NCBI GenBank assembly: GCA_910591455.2
Contig: OU342820.1
Location: 2,518,441-2,582,440 of the forward strand
Reading direction: 5' to 3'
Origin: Pholis gunnellus
Taxonomy: Eukaryota; Chordata; Actinopteri; Perciformes; Pholidae
Length of the DNA: 64,000 nt
Of this stretch, positions 51,844 through 63,192 are shown piece after piece. The translations under genes were made by a program, and so were the position numbers. The notes under the pieces are model-generated. The model ran no database searches and had not been told where the DNA came from. It saw only the letters and a program-made list of their open reading frames with translations. Within the stretch, counting starts at the first letter, position 1; every line of letters begins with the position of its first letter.

Positions 51844-54800
51844 ATGTCGTCAAAAAGTTCAGCTCACGGAAAGGATGACACGACTAGGGGGGTTAAAAGA
51901 AAGACCCGTCCGGATAGTTTAACCCCCAACAAAAGGAAAAGGCTTTCAGAAAGTGACTACCCATCCACCTCCAAGGAATGCTTCAGTGCGAGAGGAGTGA
52001 AGAGGAAAGCCACAGAAGATGGAGAGGGAGCACCAATGAAGAAGAAGGAGAAAGAGGGAAGACTTGACCTCAACCTGTTTGGCAAGGAGTCGGCATCCTC
52101 CTCAAAGGACTCTGAGAAAGGTAAGCTGATCATGTGAATCTGCTGTTGGGAGTGTATCCAATCATCAGTTTACTAAACACGGGGTTCAGACAGTGGTGGA
52201 AGATGTACTCAGATCTCTTACAGAAATGTACATCAACTGGGGTGTTGGTAGATTGATCTAAATAGACTTCAGTTCACTTAAATTACAAGGAAAACAAATT
52301 ATCCCTTCCGTCTAATGGTATCTATTTATGCAGATAGTTTGGATAATTTCTCCCAGGTTTCCTCAGGTTTTAAAAGATCTGTGTCTGAGAGTTTTGATTT
52401 CACCCAGGTGTTAAAGAGGAATTTCATTTTTGGTGCTCACAGCATCAACAATTGACATTTTAAAATTCAAAAGCAACATCTCTTTCCCAAAACGTACCCT
52501 GGATGGATAATCTATCAAACACACTGTAGTTTCATTTGGACTATTTATTTGGTAGAAGGTTGGTCCAATAGATACTGATTACAGTGAGGCTTGTAGATTA
52601 TCCAGAGAAGGAGCCTGTTTTTGGAAATAGATGTTGTTGTTAAATGTTTCAATGCTGTGAGCACCAGAAAATAAATTGCATTCACCTTAATTGTATTGGG
52701 CTAGAGACCGATATGTCAAAAACTGGACAGATGAAACTACCTGCGTGGATAGATAACACTAGAGGACAGTGAGACATTTTATTTTTATTGAGGTTTTGAC
52801 AGACAAACTATTTTTGAATCTGCTCATTTTGTCATTTAGTATGGAGGATGTCTATTGTCCACACTCTAAATTATTTCACCATAATTTAACAGTAACGTAC
52901 TGGATTACGGGAGGTGATTGTAGGATAACTAGGTTTTACCGTGATTTTACGGTGCCAGAATGTTAGTTTATTTACAAAGGGTGATACAACCGGCTACTTT
53001 TGCATTTAATTCCCAACAAATAAAATAATCACAATAGACATTCAATACACAAATGTTGCAGTTCATTACTTGTTCTCAAACAATAAAGGGACATTTGTAT
53101 TACATCACAAAACTCACAATGTACTGCATGTTTAGAAGAAAACTAATAAACCAATAAAATCGTTAATGACCAGTTTAACTGAACTCATTAGCATCAACAG
53201 AAATGATATTTCTTTACAAAAAGCTAACACAACATTACCATACAGTTGATGTTCCTCTGGGTGTTTTTCTCCTTTGTAGAAAGCTGCAGTACATCTGTGG
53301 AGGATGTGAGTGTCGGTAAGAGGAAGGCCGCCGCCGATGATGATCAGGAAGGACCAAAGAGAAAAAAGAAGAGGACAGAACTGAAGAAGACCACACAGTC
53401 TGTAGATGCCTTAAGAGGTCAGTATAGTGTTACTATTGCCTTGCTTTTGCTGCTTTGTCTGTCAAAGCACTTTGTAAACTCTTTTATGAAAGGTGCTATA
53501 TAAATAACATTATTATTATTATTATTAAATGTAAGGTTTGACCTCATCTTAGTAAATTAACGGTAATTTACTGGATTACGGTAGGTGATAGAAGGATAAC
53601 TAGGTTTTACCGTGATATTACGGTGCCAGAATGTTACCATTTATTTATAAAGGGTAATACAACGCGCTACTTTAGCATTTAATTCCCAACAAATAAAATA
53701 ATCACAGTAGACATTCAATACACAAATGTTGCAGTTCATTACTTGTTCTCAAATAATAAAGGGACATTTGTATTACATCACAAAACTCACAATGTACTGC
53801 ATGTTTAGAAGAAAACTAATAAACCAATAAAATCGTTAATGACCAGCTTAACTGAACTCATTAGCATCAACAGAAATGATATTTCTTTACAAAAAGCTAA
53901 CACAACATTACCATACAGTTGATGTTCCTCTGGGTGTTTTTCTCCTTTGTAGAAAGCTGCAGTACATCTGTGGAGGATGTGAGTGTCGGTAAGAGGAAGG
54001 CCGCCGCCGATGATGATCAGGAAGGGCCAAAGACCAAAAAGAAGAGGACAGAACTGAAGAAGACCACACAGTCTGTAGATGCCTTAAGAGGTCAGTATAG
54101 TGTTACTATTGCCTTGCTTTTGCTGCTTTGTCTGTCAAAGCACTTTGTAAACTCTTTTATGAAAGGTGCTATATAAATAACATTATTATTATTATTATTA
54201 AATGTAAGGTTTGACCTCATCTTAGTAAATTAATGGTAATTTACTGGATTACGGTAGGTGATAGAAGGATAACTAGGTTTTACCGTGATATTACGGTGCC
54301 AGAATGTTACCGTTTATTTATAAAGGGTAATACAACCGGCTACTTTAGCATTTAATTCCCAACAAATAAAATAATCACAATAGACATTCAATACACAAAT
54401 GTTGCAGTTCATTACTTGTTCTCAAATAATAAAGGGACATTTGTATTACATCACAAAACTCACAATGTACTGCATGTTTAGAAGAAAACTAATAAACCAA
54501 TAAAATCCTTAATGACCAGCTTAACTGAACTCATTAGCATCAACAGTGTAACATTGAATTAAAGTAGTATCAAGAACAGTGTAATTGAACTGCTTCACAG
54601 TCTAGCTTGATAACAAGTCTTATACACATTTATAGTTAATTTGAACTGCATGAACTCACACATGAATGAAAACAATAAAGAGAGAGAACACCTTGAAAGA
54701 GGACTTGACTGCAGAGTCTGGCTGGTATCCTCAATCTCTGATGACGAATGACTGTAAAACAAACAAAATAAAAACTTTAGAAACACAATGTTCTGGAAAG

Positions 54801-55468
54801 CTCTATGACATCCAGGATAAACACACTTAAAAGAATATTTGGGTGTGTAACTGTGGGTTTGCATGTGCCTCACATGTGTTAACATATCAGTGTAAGTCTT
54901 TACAAAAAGCTAACACAACTATACCATACAGTTGATGATCCTCTGGCTGTTTTTATCCTCTGTAGGAAGCTGCACTACATCTGTGGAGGATGTGGGAGTC
55001 GATAAGAGGAAGGCCGTCGCCGATGAGGAAGGACCAAAGAAGACCAAAAAGAAGACCAAACATTGTATAGATGCCATAAAAGGTCAGTATAGTGTTGTTA
55101 CTATTGCCTTGCTTTTGCTGCTTTGTCTGTCAAAGCACTTTGTAAACTCTTTTTTTAAAGGTCCTATATAAACAACGCTATTATTATTATTATTATTATT
55201 ATTAGTAAATGTAAGGTTTGACCTCATCTTAGTGTAAAATTAGGATCTATATTAAGTATAATACAGGAAGGTTTCATATTAGAGCTTAGGTAGCATATAT
55301 TTGGTGTTACAACTGTATTAAGACATAATATGTGTTGTTCTGTTCAGCTGAATTTAGGGCCAAATACAAAAAGCAGGGTCTGCTTGGTAAAGGAGGATTT
55401 GGAACTGTGTTTGGTGGCTATCGCAAAGCAGATAATCTACCTGTAAGTGTTACACACACACACACACA

Positions 55469-55513
<45 letters not shown>

Positions 55514-57051
55514 TATGGTCAGGGAGTGCTAACACAAGTCTTTTTTGTATCTCGTAGGTTGCCATCAAACACTTGTGCAAGAAGGACATTCTCTACCACG
55601 TGGTGAGTGAGCAACACCTGCTGCTGTTAAAATCTTCTGTATTCAACACTGCACTCTGTTTCTGAATGTATTATGGATGAATCATGGTTCTCTCATCCTC
55701 ATCCTCTCTCTGTTGTGATGTTTCAGGATGGAACTGGGAGGCGGCTGCCCATGGAGGTTGCCATCATGTTGAAACTGGCGGACAAAACAAGTGGATCAGT
55801 GGGGATGTCAGCACCTGTGTCTCTATTGGACTGGTACGATCTGAACCAGGAGCTGATCCTGGTAATGGAGAGACCGATCCCCGCTGAGGACCTATTTGAC
55901 TACCTCGACGGAAACGAAGACTCCTTACCACAGCAGGAGGCCAAGGTAAGCTGCTGGAGGATCCTTGTGTGTCTTTAACTTTTTACAGGAACTTGGAGAC
56001 TACCTAAAGGATTTTCTTTGCAATTTAAGGTTTATTTTCCTCGTTTTTAGGTCATTGTGTCTGTTGATCATGGTAACATTGTACTCACCAAAGTAATTGT
56101 TCTGATGGATCAAGAAACAGTAGTGGAGGCAGTCAAACAGATGGTAGACAAAGCTCCAGGTCAACTAAACTTATTTGGAGGAGAAAAATAAACAGATGTG
56201 GTTTTTACGCAATCTACTGAAAATCTCTTGTGCATTTCAGTTTCTATGGCTTAAAGATGGTTTTAGAAACGTTGTGTTTTGTATTTGTAGTCAGCTCAGA
56301 GTCACAGCCATGAAAACATGTCAAACCATCATCCTCTGTGATCCCTCATCTCTCTCTCTTTTTGTCTGTCAGATCATAATAAAACAGCTGGTAGATGCAG
56401 CGATTGACCTTGAGAAGGAAGATATTTTCCACCGGGACATTAAGTGTGAAAACATCTTGATTGAGACCGGCTCGGACGTCCCGCGAGTTCGCCTCATTGA
56501 CTTTGGTCTGAGCTGCTTCATGAAGAGAAGATCCTCTTATAGCATCTTCCGCGGTAAGATGTCTGGCTTTACTCCTGCTCTTCACTAACTTACCCATCTG
56601 TGACTTTTACAATTAGACACAGCTCCTCATCCTCATCACCTTATTATGTCTGTATCTTCTAGGTACCCCTGAATACTTCCCCCCAGAGTGGTGGACATGT
56701 CATAGCTACAGCGCTGGACCCACCACAGTGTGGCAGATTGGAGCGGTCCTCTTTCAAACACTCCACAGTGGTGAACAGTTTGACACCAGGATGTTCTTGA
56801 GAAATCTTGTGGGAATCAGCGAGACGCTGTCCAAAGGTAAGAAAAACATACTCACGAACATGTCAGCAGAAACATATCTGTTGATTTCAGTTGACATTCT
56901 GATGGATCACTGTAGCCGTCGCCCTCACCTTTCTTCTCCTTCTTTCTCTCCAGATTGCCAGGATTTCTTGAGAAGATGTTTTACCATCGACCCCATACAG
57001 CGTCCTACCCTGGAGCAGCTCAGTGTTCACCCATGGCTCGCAGAGGACTAA
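51844..57051 (+). CDS. PIM-like serine/threonine kinase with repeated basic linker, 493 aa
   Basis: Ten coding exons: 51844-52120, 53280-53417, 53953-54090, 54966-55082, 55348-55442, 55558-55602, 55727-55945, 56373-56553, 56663-56836 and 56954-57051 (1482 nt). Residues 1-223 form a disordered Lys/Arg-rich region with 'RGVKRK' twice and 'KRKA' in each linker exon, probably nuclear localisation signals. The kinase domain (about 230-490) has the glycine loop 'GKGGFGTV' (237-244), catalytic Lys259 in 'VAIK', helix-C Glu280 in 'LPMEVA', a PIM-type hinge 'ERPIPAEDLFDY' (from 318), 'HRDIKCEN' (363-370), 'DFG' (386-388) and 'GTPEYFPPEWW'. The hinge proline and 'PPEW' point to PIM rather than other CAMK kinases. 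All catalytic residues are intact, so activity is likely. PIM kinases are constitutively active and mammalian ones are about 310-330 aa with short N-termini; the long repeated N-terminus is the odd part. No single human orthologue is claimed. Confidence 0.88.
52889..54545 (+). repeat. About 2.5 tandem ~673-bp units, each carrying a linker exon of the kinase
   Basis: Units run 52889-53560, 53561-54233 and 54234 to about 54545 (partial). They share 'CTGGATTACGG', 'ACTAGGTTTTACCGTGAT', 'GGTGCCAGAATGTTA', then after several hundred bases the exon (53280-53417 and 53953-54090), then 'AAAGGTGCTATATAAATAA' and an ATT microsatellite. Units 1 and 2 are nearly identical. The third keeps the 5' part and continues, after a different ~350-bp segment, into a diverged exon at 54966-55082. 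Confidence 0.93.
55453..55511. repeat. (CA)n microsatellite in the kinase intron
   Basis: A CA run with one TA interruption follows the exon that encodes the glycine loop. Confidence 0.93.
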
Positions 57052-57073
57052 CACTACACGCGGGCACACACAC

Positions 57074-57507
57074 AGTAATTGGAATTATTATTTTAATATT
57101 ATCTCATGTCATACATAAGTGTCATTCACATACTAACGCTGCTCTGCCTCTTTGACAGGAAGGAGAACGTGAGGAACTCCTTCATCGTCATTCTGCAGGA
57201 CGAGGTTGTGTTGCAATGGAACAGCCTGTTAGTAATTGGAATTATTATATTAATATTATCTCATGTCATACATAAGTGTCATTCAAATATTAATGCTGCT
57301 CTGCCTCTTTGACAGGAAGGAGAACGTGAGGAACTCCTTCGTCATTCTGCAGGATGAGGTTGTGTTGCAAAGGAACAGCCTGTTAGTAATTGGAATTATT
57401 ATATTAATATTATCTCATGTCATGCATAAGTGTCATTCACATACTAACGCTGCTCTGCCTCTTTGACAGGAAGGAGAACGTGAGGAACTTCATCGTCATT
57501 CTGCAGG
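57074..57507 (+). repeat. Threefold tandem repeat (~155 bp) with an exon-like core, 3' of the kinase
   Basis: Copies start at 57074, 57231 and 57385, each with 'AGTAATTGGAATTATTA'. Each contains a pyrimidine-rich acceptor-like 'GCCTCTTTGACAG' followed by 'GAAGGAGAACGTGAGGAAC' and 'CATTCTGCAG'. The copies differ by a few bases and a 3-bp deletion. It may be a multiplied last exon or 3' UTR piece of the kinase gene. Confidence 0.85.
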
Positions 57508-57529
57508 TACTTGTATCACACCCAGCCGT

Positions 57530-57715
57530 CCGAGGAGAGGGGATCTCTCTCTGAATTGCCTTTCCCGAGGTTTCTTCCCATTTTTCCTGGCATCAGGATT
57601 TGGGGGAGTTTTTCCTCGTTTTCTTAGAGAGCTCGGGCTGGGCCACATTATTCAGTTCATAATGTGATATTTAACACTGAACAATGACAATAACATAATA
57701 ATAATAATAATAATG
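57530..57715 (+). repeat. Teleost repeat tail ('CCTTTCCCGAGGTTTCTTCC')
   Basis: 'CTGAATTGCCTTTCCCGAGG', 'GGGGGAGTTTTTCCTCG' and 'TTAGAGAGCTCGGGCTGG' are standard words of a dispersed fish retroposon tail. It ends in an (ATA)n run at 57690-57715. Confidence 0.6.
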
Positions 57716-58063
57716 ACAATTTGAGTTTTAAATGAAATTTCAAGCTCTTTCCTCCATTACAGTGAAAGACATAATGTATACGAATAAATAATATTGGCAG
57801 CAATGATTTTGAAAAAATAAATTCTAATTGAATCAGGATTTGTAGATAAAGGAGTGTTGTTTACTTTTCATTGAACATTTTAGGCCTGATTAAAAGTGTT
57901 TCAGCTGTACGGTCAAATAAAGGCAAAAAAAGCCTAAAAAAAGATCTTTCAAAGCAAAGGTACAAGGAGCTTTACACAATAATCATGATTAAAACATCAT
58001 TATATTTTAAACCAATATTATTGTTGGAATGCTGTTAGATGGACATTTATGTCCCTTTTCTAG

Positions 58064-58273
58064 CTTAGTGGACAAAGCACGTCACAGTTTGCTCCTCATT
58101 CACACACACTGATGGTAACAGAGCTGCCATGCCAGACGCAGGCCTGCCCATCAGGGCCAACCTGGGGTTCAGTGCCTTGCTCAAGGACACGTCAACATGC
58201 AGACGGGAGGAGCCAGGGATTGAAGCTCCAACCTTGTGATGAGTGGTCGACCCGCTCCACCTTCAGAGCTACA
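58064..58273 (-). mobile_element. tRNA-derived SINE, minus orientation
   Basis: On the minus strand a degenerate B box 'GGAGCTTCAATCCC' is followed by 'GTCCTTGAGCAAGGCACTGA' and a tail with 'GGCCCTGATGGGCAGGCC'. Relative to the copy at 27490-27772 it is diverged but has the same layout. Confidence 0.65.
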
Positions 58274-58299
58274 GAACACTGGATCAGGAATTACACATG

Positions 58300-59895
58300 A
58301 CTCATGTCAGTAATTAGGAGAGGGTTTATTAAACAGCACAAAAGTCTTGATACTTCCACATGTACACAAAAATCATAAATATCCCCCAAAACAAAGCTCC
58401 ACCTCCTTCCTTTAACAGGATCAAAGTCATTATTTCAATGCGATAGTAAGCCAGATTATATAAACCACACATTAATAAACCATTTACACTTGAACTAAAC
58501 AATCTACAGGATAAAGACACAAAGATATTAGTCGCTCTGTAGAAAAGAAACCCCATGCAAACTAAATGTGCTATTTACATCCGTCTACTAAAAACTCTTC
58601 TTTACACGACCACGTGGAAGGGGCGCCGAAATCAAAAACCTTTATCATTTGTTTGGCAAACTAAAAATCGCTCACGATGGGACGCTGGATTCTGGACATG
58701 AAACAAATGTTTTCTGTATTATGAGAGACTTATTCGTATACAGTTTAAACTGATTAAAAACCATGAGAATCAATGAGAATTTGGAACGGAGCACTGTGCT
58801 GTGCTGTGTTCCTGTCATACTGTAGTGGAAGACAGAATGCTGGCGTCTCACTCGGTCATGTCCTGGGTGGAGTACTGATGTGCTCCTTCTAATGACGATA
58901 TAGATGTGCTGCAATATTTGACCACGTCTGTATGTACCTCCTCACCACGGGGAACAGATAAGAGCCCCCAAATAATACCCACATCCTTCTTGCACTAAGG
59001 AGTTGTTGTAAGATTGGTCTTATTGAAAAGGAAACGACATAAAACCCAAAACGTACTCTACAAATAAGCTAACACAGAAGCCTTGAGCTACGACTTCACA
59101 CGTGGTGTTTGATCGGTTTCTAGTGGTGGAATGAAGACCCAACAGATTAAAGCGGTCCTCTTCTATCAGAACTCAGACAGATACAAGAATTCACCTTCTC
59201 CGATATACGACACCTCTGGTTGAGTATGCACAACCGTGCCAATGTTATTTTGCATATGTTGGACATTGTCATTTTGCATCTGCATACCTACATAGGGTAT
59301 GAGAGTCTACGTAGTAGAGGTCTTCACATAGAAAACTACCCTAACCTAACATGCATAGACTCATTTTGAAAGACACCCGTTGTTAAGGACTAAATAATTA
59401 GGCCTGATTCAGAATAAACATGCAAAAAAAAGAAACGAAAAAGAGCATTCAATAGATGCCACTGTTCATGTCCTTCACATTTAGTAAGAATGATAAAGCA
59501 GAATGGATCCATGTGGATATTAGACACGCTGACTCACAGACCTGAGACCTGCAGTAACACAACTGGACCCAGTCTGACCCGATTAGACATTATTTGGACC
59601 CAGTAGAGCTCGACCCATCACTGAATTTTTGAGGCAGGTACCGACATTTGAGCATTTGAAAAGTTACAAATCTTATTAGAAAATTTCCGCTAATATCTTC
59701 TGAACAAAATGCATATTTTTTTCAATAATCCTGTAAATGAGTTTATTGGAGCGTTGTGTTGGGTATACGTAGTGAGCGGGACATTTTGCAGTGTACAAAC
59801 CAACTGGATGCTCTCTGATGGACAGACTTTGTACTGCAGACACGATTTCTAAGTGACCTCAAACGTATGGTTGGTCTTTAGCATCCGTTAGGCAT

Positions 59896-59926
<31 letters not shown>

Positions 59927-60818
59927 ATGACCTTATAACGGTTCATGTGGCCAACGTATCGGTCAGCTTTACTCAAGAGTGAACTTGTGAAGACCTCTAC
60001 TTCAGAGTTATCACCCCGTCATGTGACCACCTGCTGTAAAAAATAAATAGTAAGACAGAGTCCATGTTGAAATGAATTACTTCATTTCCATATTTACCCA
60101 AACAGTTTAACTGAAGGGAGGTGTGTGTGTGTGTGTGTGCGTGTGTGTGTCTTTAGTTTCTTCAGTGGGAAACTGTCAGCGGTTTCACAGCTCATGTTTG
60201 TTCTTTCAAGTCTCTTCCTCTCATTCGATCAAATCGTCACCTCGGGTTCAACAGTGTTCGTGTCACTAAAATGTTGGGAGACTGGAATAAACACATGAGA
60301 GCCAGTCAGCAGTTAGTCCTTTAATATAAAACAGTAACAGAAAGATATGAGGCCACACCAGAGATGCAATGTTGTTGAAGCACAGGACATGTCAGTATTT
60401 TTCAAAGCTGTCCGTATAAATCAAACGAATGTTCCACATGTAGCCTATGACTGATGTCTGCCTCGACTCTGTGACTACCAAACACAGGTTTACACAGCAG
60501 GAGCTACAGCAACATGACAGCCACTCCTGGATGCAGGAGACACAACATGAACCATGCAGTATGAAGCCACAGACGTCCAGTCTCTCTGAACACGTCATTC
60601 TCTGCCTGGTGTTAGGGAATAAGGGCGCGGGAAGAGTTATGGAGATGGACAAAGGGACACCGCTGGTTGGTTTCTACTTTTTGCTCAACAGTTCATAACT
60701 CCTGTGGCAGATGGCAGCGAGTTATTATGACACAGAGGACGACTCTTTGAAGAGACCCGCCTTAGATTGTCCTTTACAAGCTAACAAGTCCTCCTATACA
60801 TGCAACCCATGGAGTGTA

Positions 60819-60854
<36 letters not shown>

Positions 60855-62908
60855 TGTGTGTGTGGCTGGAAGGGGGGATAGAAAAGTGGTCAGAGAGGAG
60901 TATTAACAAGGTTGACAGCAGCATGTGTGTGTGTGTGTTGTGGACTTGGTCATGCAGCTCCTCAAACACCACCTGCTGTCAGAGTTACACAAAAGAGAAT
61001 TCCAGCGGACGTTTTGTTTGGCAGAGCACTTCTCATCGAGACTTGTGTACACGTGCTATCGGCGAACGGCGAGAGTCCTTGGGTCACGCCCCACTGCTGA
61101 ACCCTCCGCTTCAAAGGAAGACACTAATTTCATGTGTGTGTGAGCAAGCTTTGGCATTAAAACACCGGCCGGGTTGTGTTCAATCAACCCGTTCACTGTG
61201 AACGGAGGATTTGAATTTGTCAAAGTGATCATTATTTTGAGAAGATTATTGGATGGCGTCCAGTCTGTAGACCATGGTGTAGTCCGTTGGGGGTTCAGCC
61301 TGCCCACGGTCCTCTCACGGTCCTCTCACGGTCCTCTGGCTCTGCTCACATATGATGACGGTTGAGGTCTGGGACTGATGCTGCCTCCAACACACTCACT
61401 GACGCTGCAGGTCGATCACAGGTGGACAGAGAACATCTGTCATTACAGACAGTAACAATCATCATCATATAAAAACAAAGAGAACAAGGACTGATGTCCC
61501 TGGACAAATTACCAACTCAGTCATTCAGGTCACACAGATTAAAAACGGAGTAAATCTTTGAGAAATTAAAGTAAATGAAGGCAAAACTAGATGAAAACAT
61601 CGGTGTACAATCTCTCCCAAAACTCATACAGTATAATCCAGGTCTCAGGTCTCTACCAGAGACGCTGCGTCGCTCCTCCTCAGTCCAAATGTGATCACTT
61701 CACAGAGATCCAGTTTATGCTCAGTACCTCAAAATCATACTATTTAAAGACTCCAGACATGCAGTGCGCCGGTGGTAGAAGGTTTCAGTGAGGATGCGTG
61801 TGATTGTGAAGTAGTGAACATAATCCTGATACGTGAGGCTTGGATTATACTGCATGAGTTGTTGAGTGTTTGGAATTGTTTTCATATAGTTTTGCTGTTC
61901 TTAAATGCAGCCCTAATTGACTCTCTGTGCACCGTGGAGGCATGAGAGAAAAACTAAGTTGTCTTCAGGAATTAAAGGTCACACGTTTGTAGTCAAAGTG
62001 CAGGTGTGTTTATGATTGTGATGAATGTTCATTTATTGAGCTATAAGCTGCCCTTCCTTCACAACACGCGCCTCATTTCAGGCTCATCACCCACACGCCT
62101 CACTCTGACTTGGTTTTGCCAATAATATCAACTAGTTTGTCCATCAGTCCAACACTTTGATCCAGATCAGTGTGGGTGTTCATGGTCCCAGGTGGATGGA
62201 CCAATCAGCACCGAGTTTCTCTCACCAGCCAATCGGGACAAATCTTTCACTTTTACCCACAAAAGTCAACAGACTGCTTTGAAATTAACTGAGAATGAAA
62301 CATCTTTGAGATGATAATTTGAACAATAGTGGAAAAGTAGAATAAATTCAATAAATAACAGAAACCGTATCAGCATGTTGCTTGTTCCATCGGTCCCTCT
62401 AACAGTGGGGATGGGACCAACATTTCTATTGTGCTCAACCGACAGACACAGACGTCATCAATCAATGATGTTATTAATGACATCGGTGCTTCTCCTGCTC
62501 GGATGCTGCACTGCTATCATGCTATCAGGTTAGCTTCGTAGTTATTCAGCATGGAGCATGACAGAAACCATCTCAGAATAACGATATACTAATAAAATGA
62601 TTCAAACGATGAATTGATTATCAGATTTGGTTGCAAATTATCTTATTGACTAATCTACACATCTCTTCCTCTTCTGGAACATCGGACACTGAGAACAATA
62701 ATATAATGTAGAATATTACTTTTATATGTTATTTGACTTGTTTGAGTAGATGTACTTTGTTGTTATTCTATTAGGCACAGGTGTTAGTATTACTTCTTAT
62801 ACACTTTGTATGTATTACTCTTGTGTGTGTTTGATTCATCTCTGGCATAAGAAGGTCCTACAGGATTGATGAATAGATGAATGTGTTCAGAGGGTTCTAG
62901 CTCTGTAC
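58300..62908 (-). other. No coding exon recognised; possible long 3' UTR of a minus-strand gene
   Basis: This 4.6-kb stretch has CA/GT repeats at 59899-59926, 60121-60149 and 60823-60863 but no exon I can defend. A minus-strand AATAAA (58330-58325) could be the poly(A) signal of the gene whose exons lie at 62909-63192. The long frames on both strands here lack family resemblance. Confidence 0.3.
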
Positions 62909-63050
62909 CTTTGTCATCAGCAGTGGGGGAGCAGACTCCCGCCACCAGCTCTTTGGCCTCCACAGCCAGTTGGAAGGCGGGGTCAGGGAGCGGTGACGGG
63001 GTGTCGGGGCTGTCGGTGGCTGGAGATGACCTGTTGCTCCTGACATACAG

Positions 63051-63084
<34 letters not shown>

Positions 63085-63192
63085 AGGACTGGTTACTGAT
63101 CGTAACTGATCAACTGATACTGTGATGGTCTGAGTCTCTTACCCGCCTTCCCCTACGAACAGGCTGGGCGTCGTCAGCACTTTGTGGACGTT
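62909..63192 (-). CDS. Two exons of an unidentified minus-strand gene (partial)
   Basis: Minus-strand exon a is 63192-63143 (50 nt), after the acceptor 'CTCCGCAG' and before the donor 'GTAAGA'. Exon b is 63039-62909 (131 nt), after 'GTATGTCAG' and before the donor 'GTACAG'. Phases join correctly to read 'NVHKVLTTPSLFVGEGG', then 'SNRSSPATDSPDTPSPLPD', then 'PAFQLAVEAKELVAGVCSP'. The Ser/Pro-rich stretch followed by a possible helix looks like a real conserved protein rather than chance, but I cannot name it. The remaining exons would lie beyond 64000 and possibly below 62900. A CA repeat sits in the intron (63051-63082). Confidence 0.5.
63051..63082. repeat. (CA)n microsatellite
   Basis: About 16 CA units lie between the two minus-strand exons; on the minus strand this is a GT run 12 bases before the acceptor of exon b. 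Confidence 0.9.

Noticed and set aside
60392..60698. Cys-rich minus-strand frame and its plus-strand partner
   Set aside because: No splice-site support or recognisable domain; likely 3' UTR or repeat.
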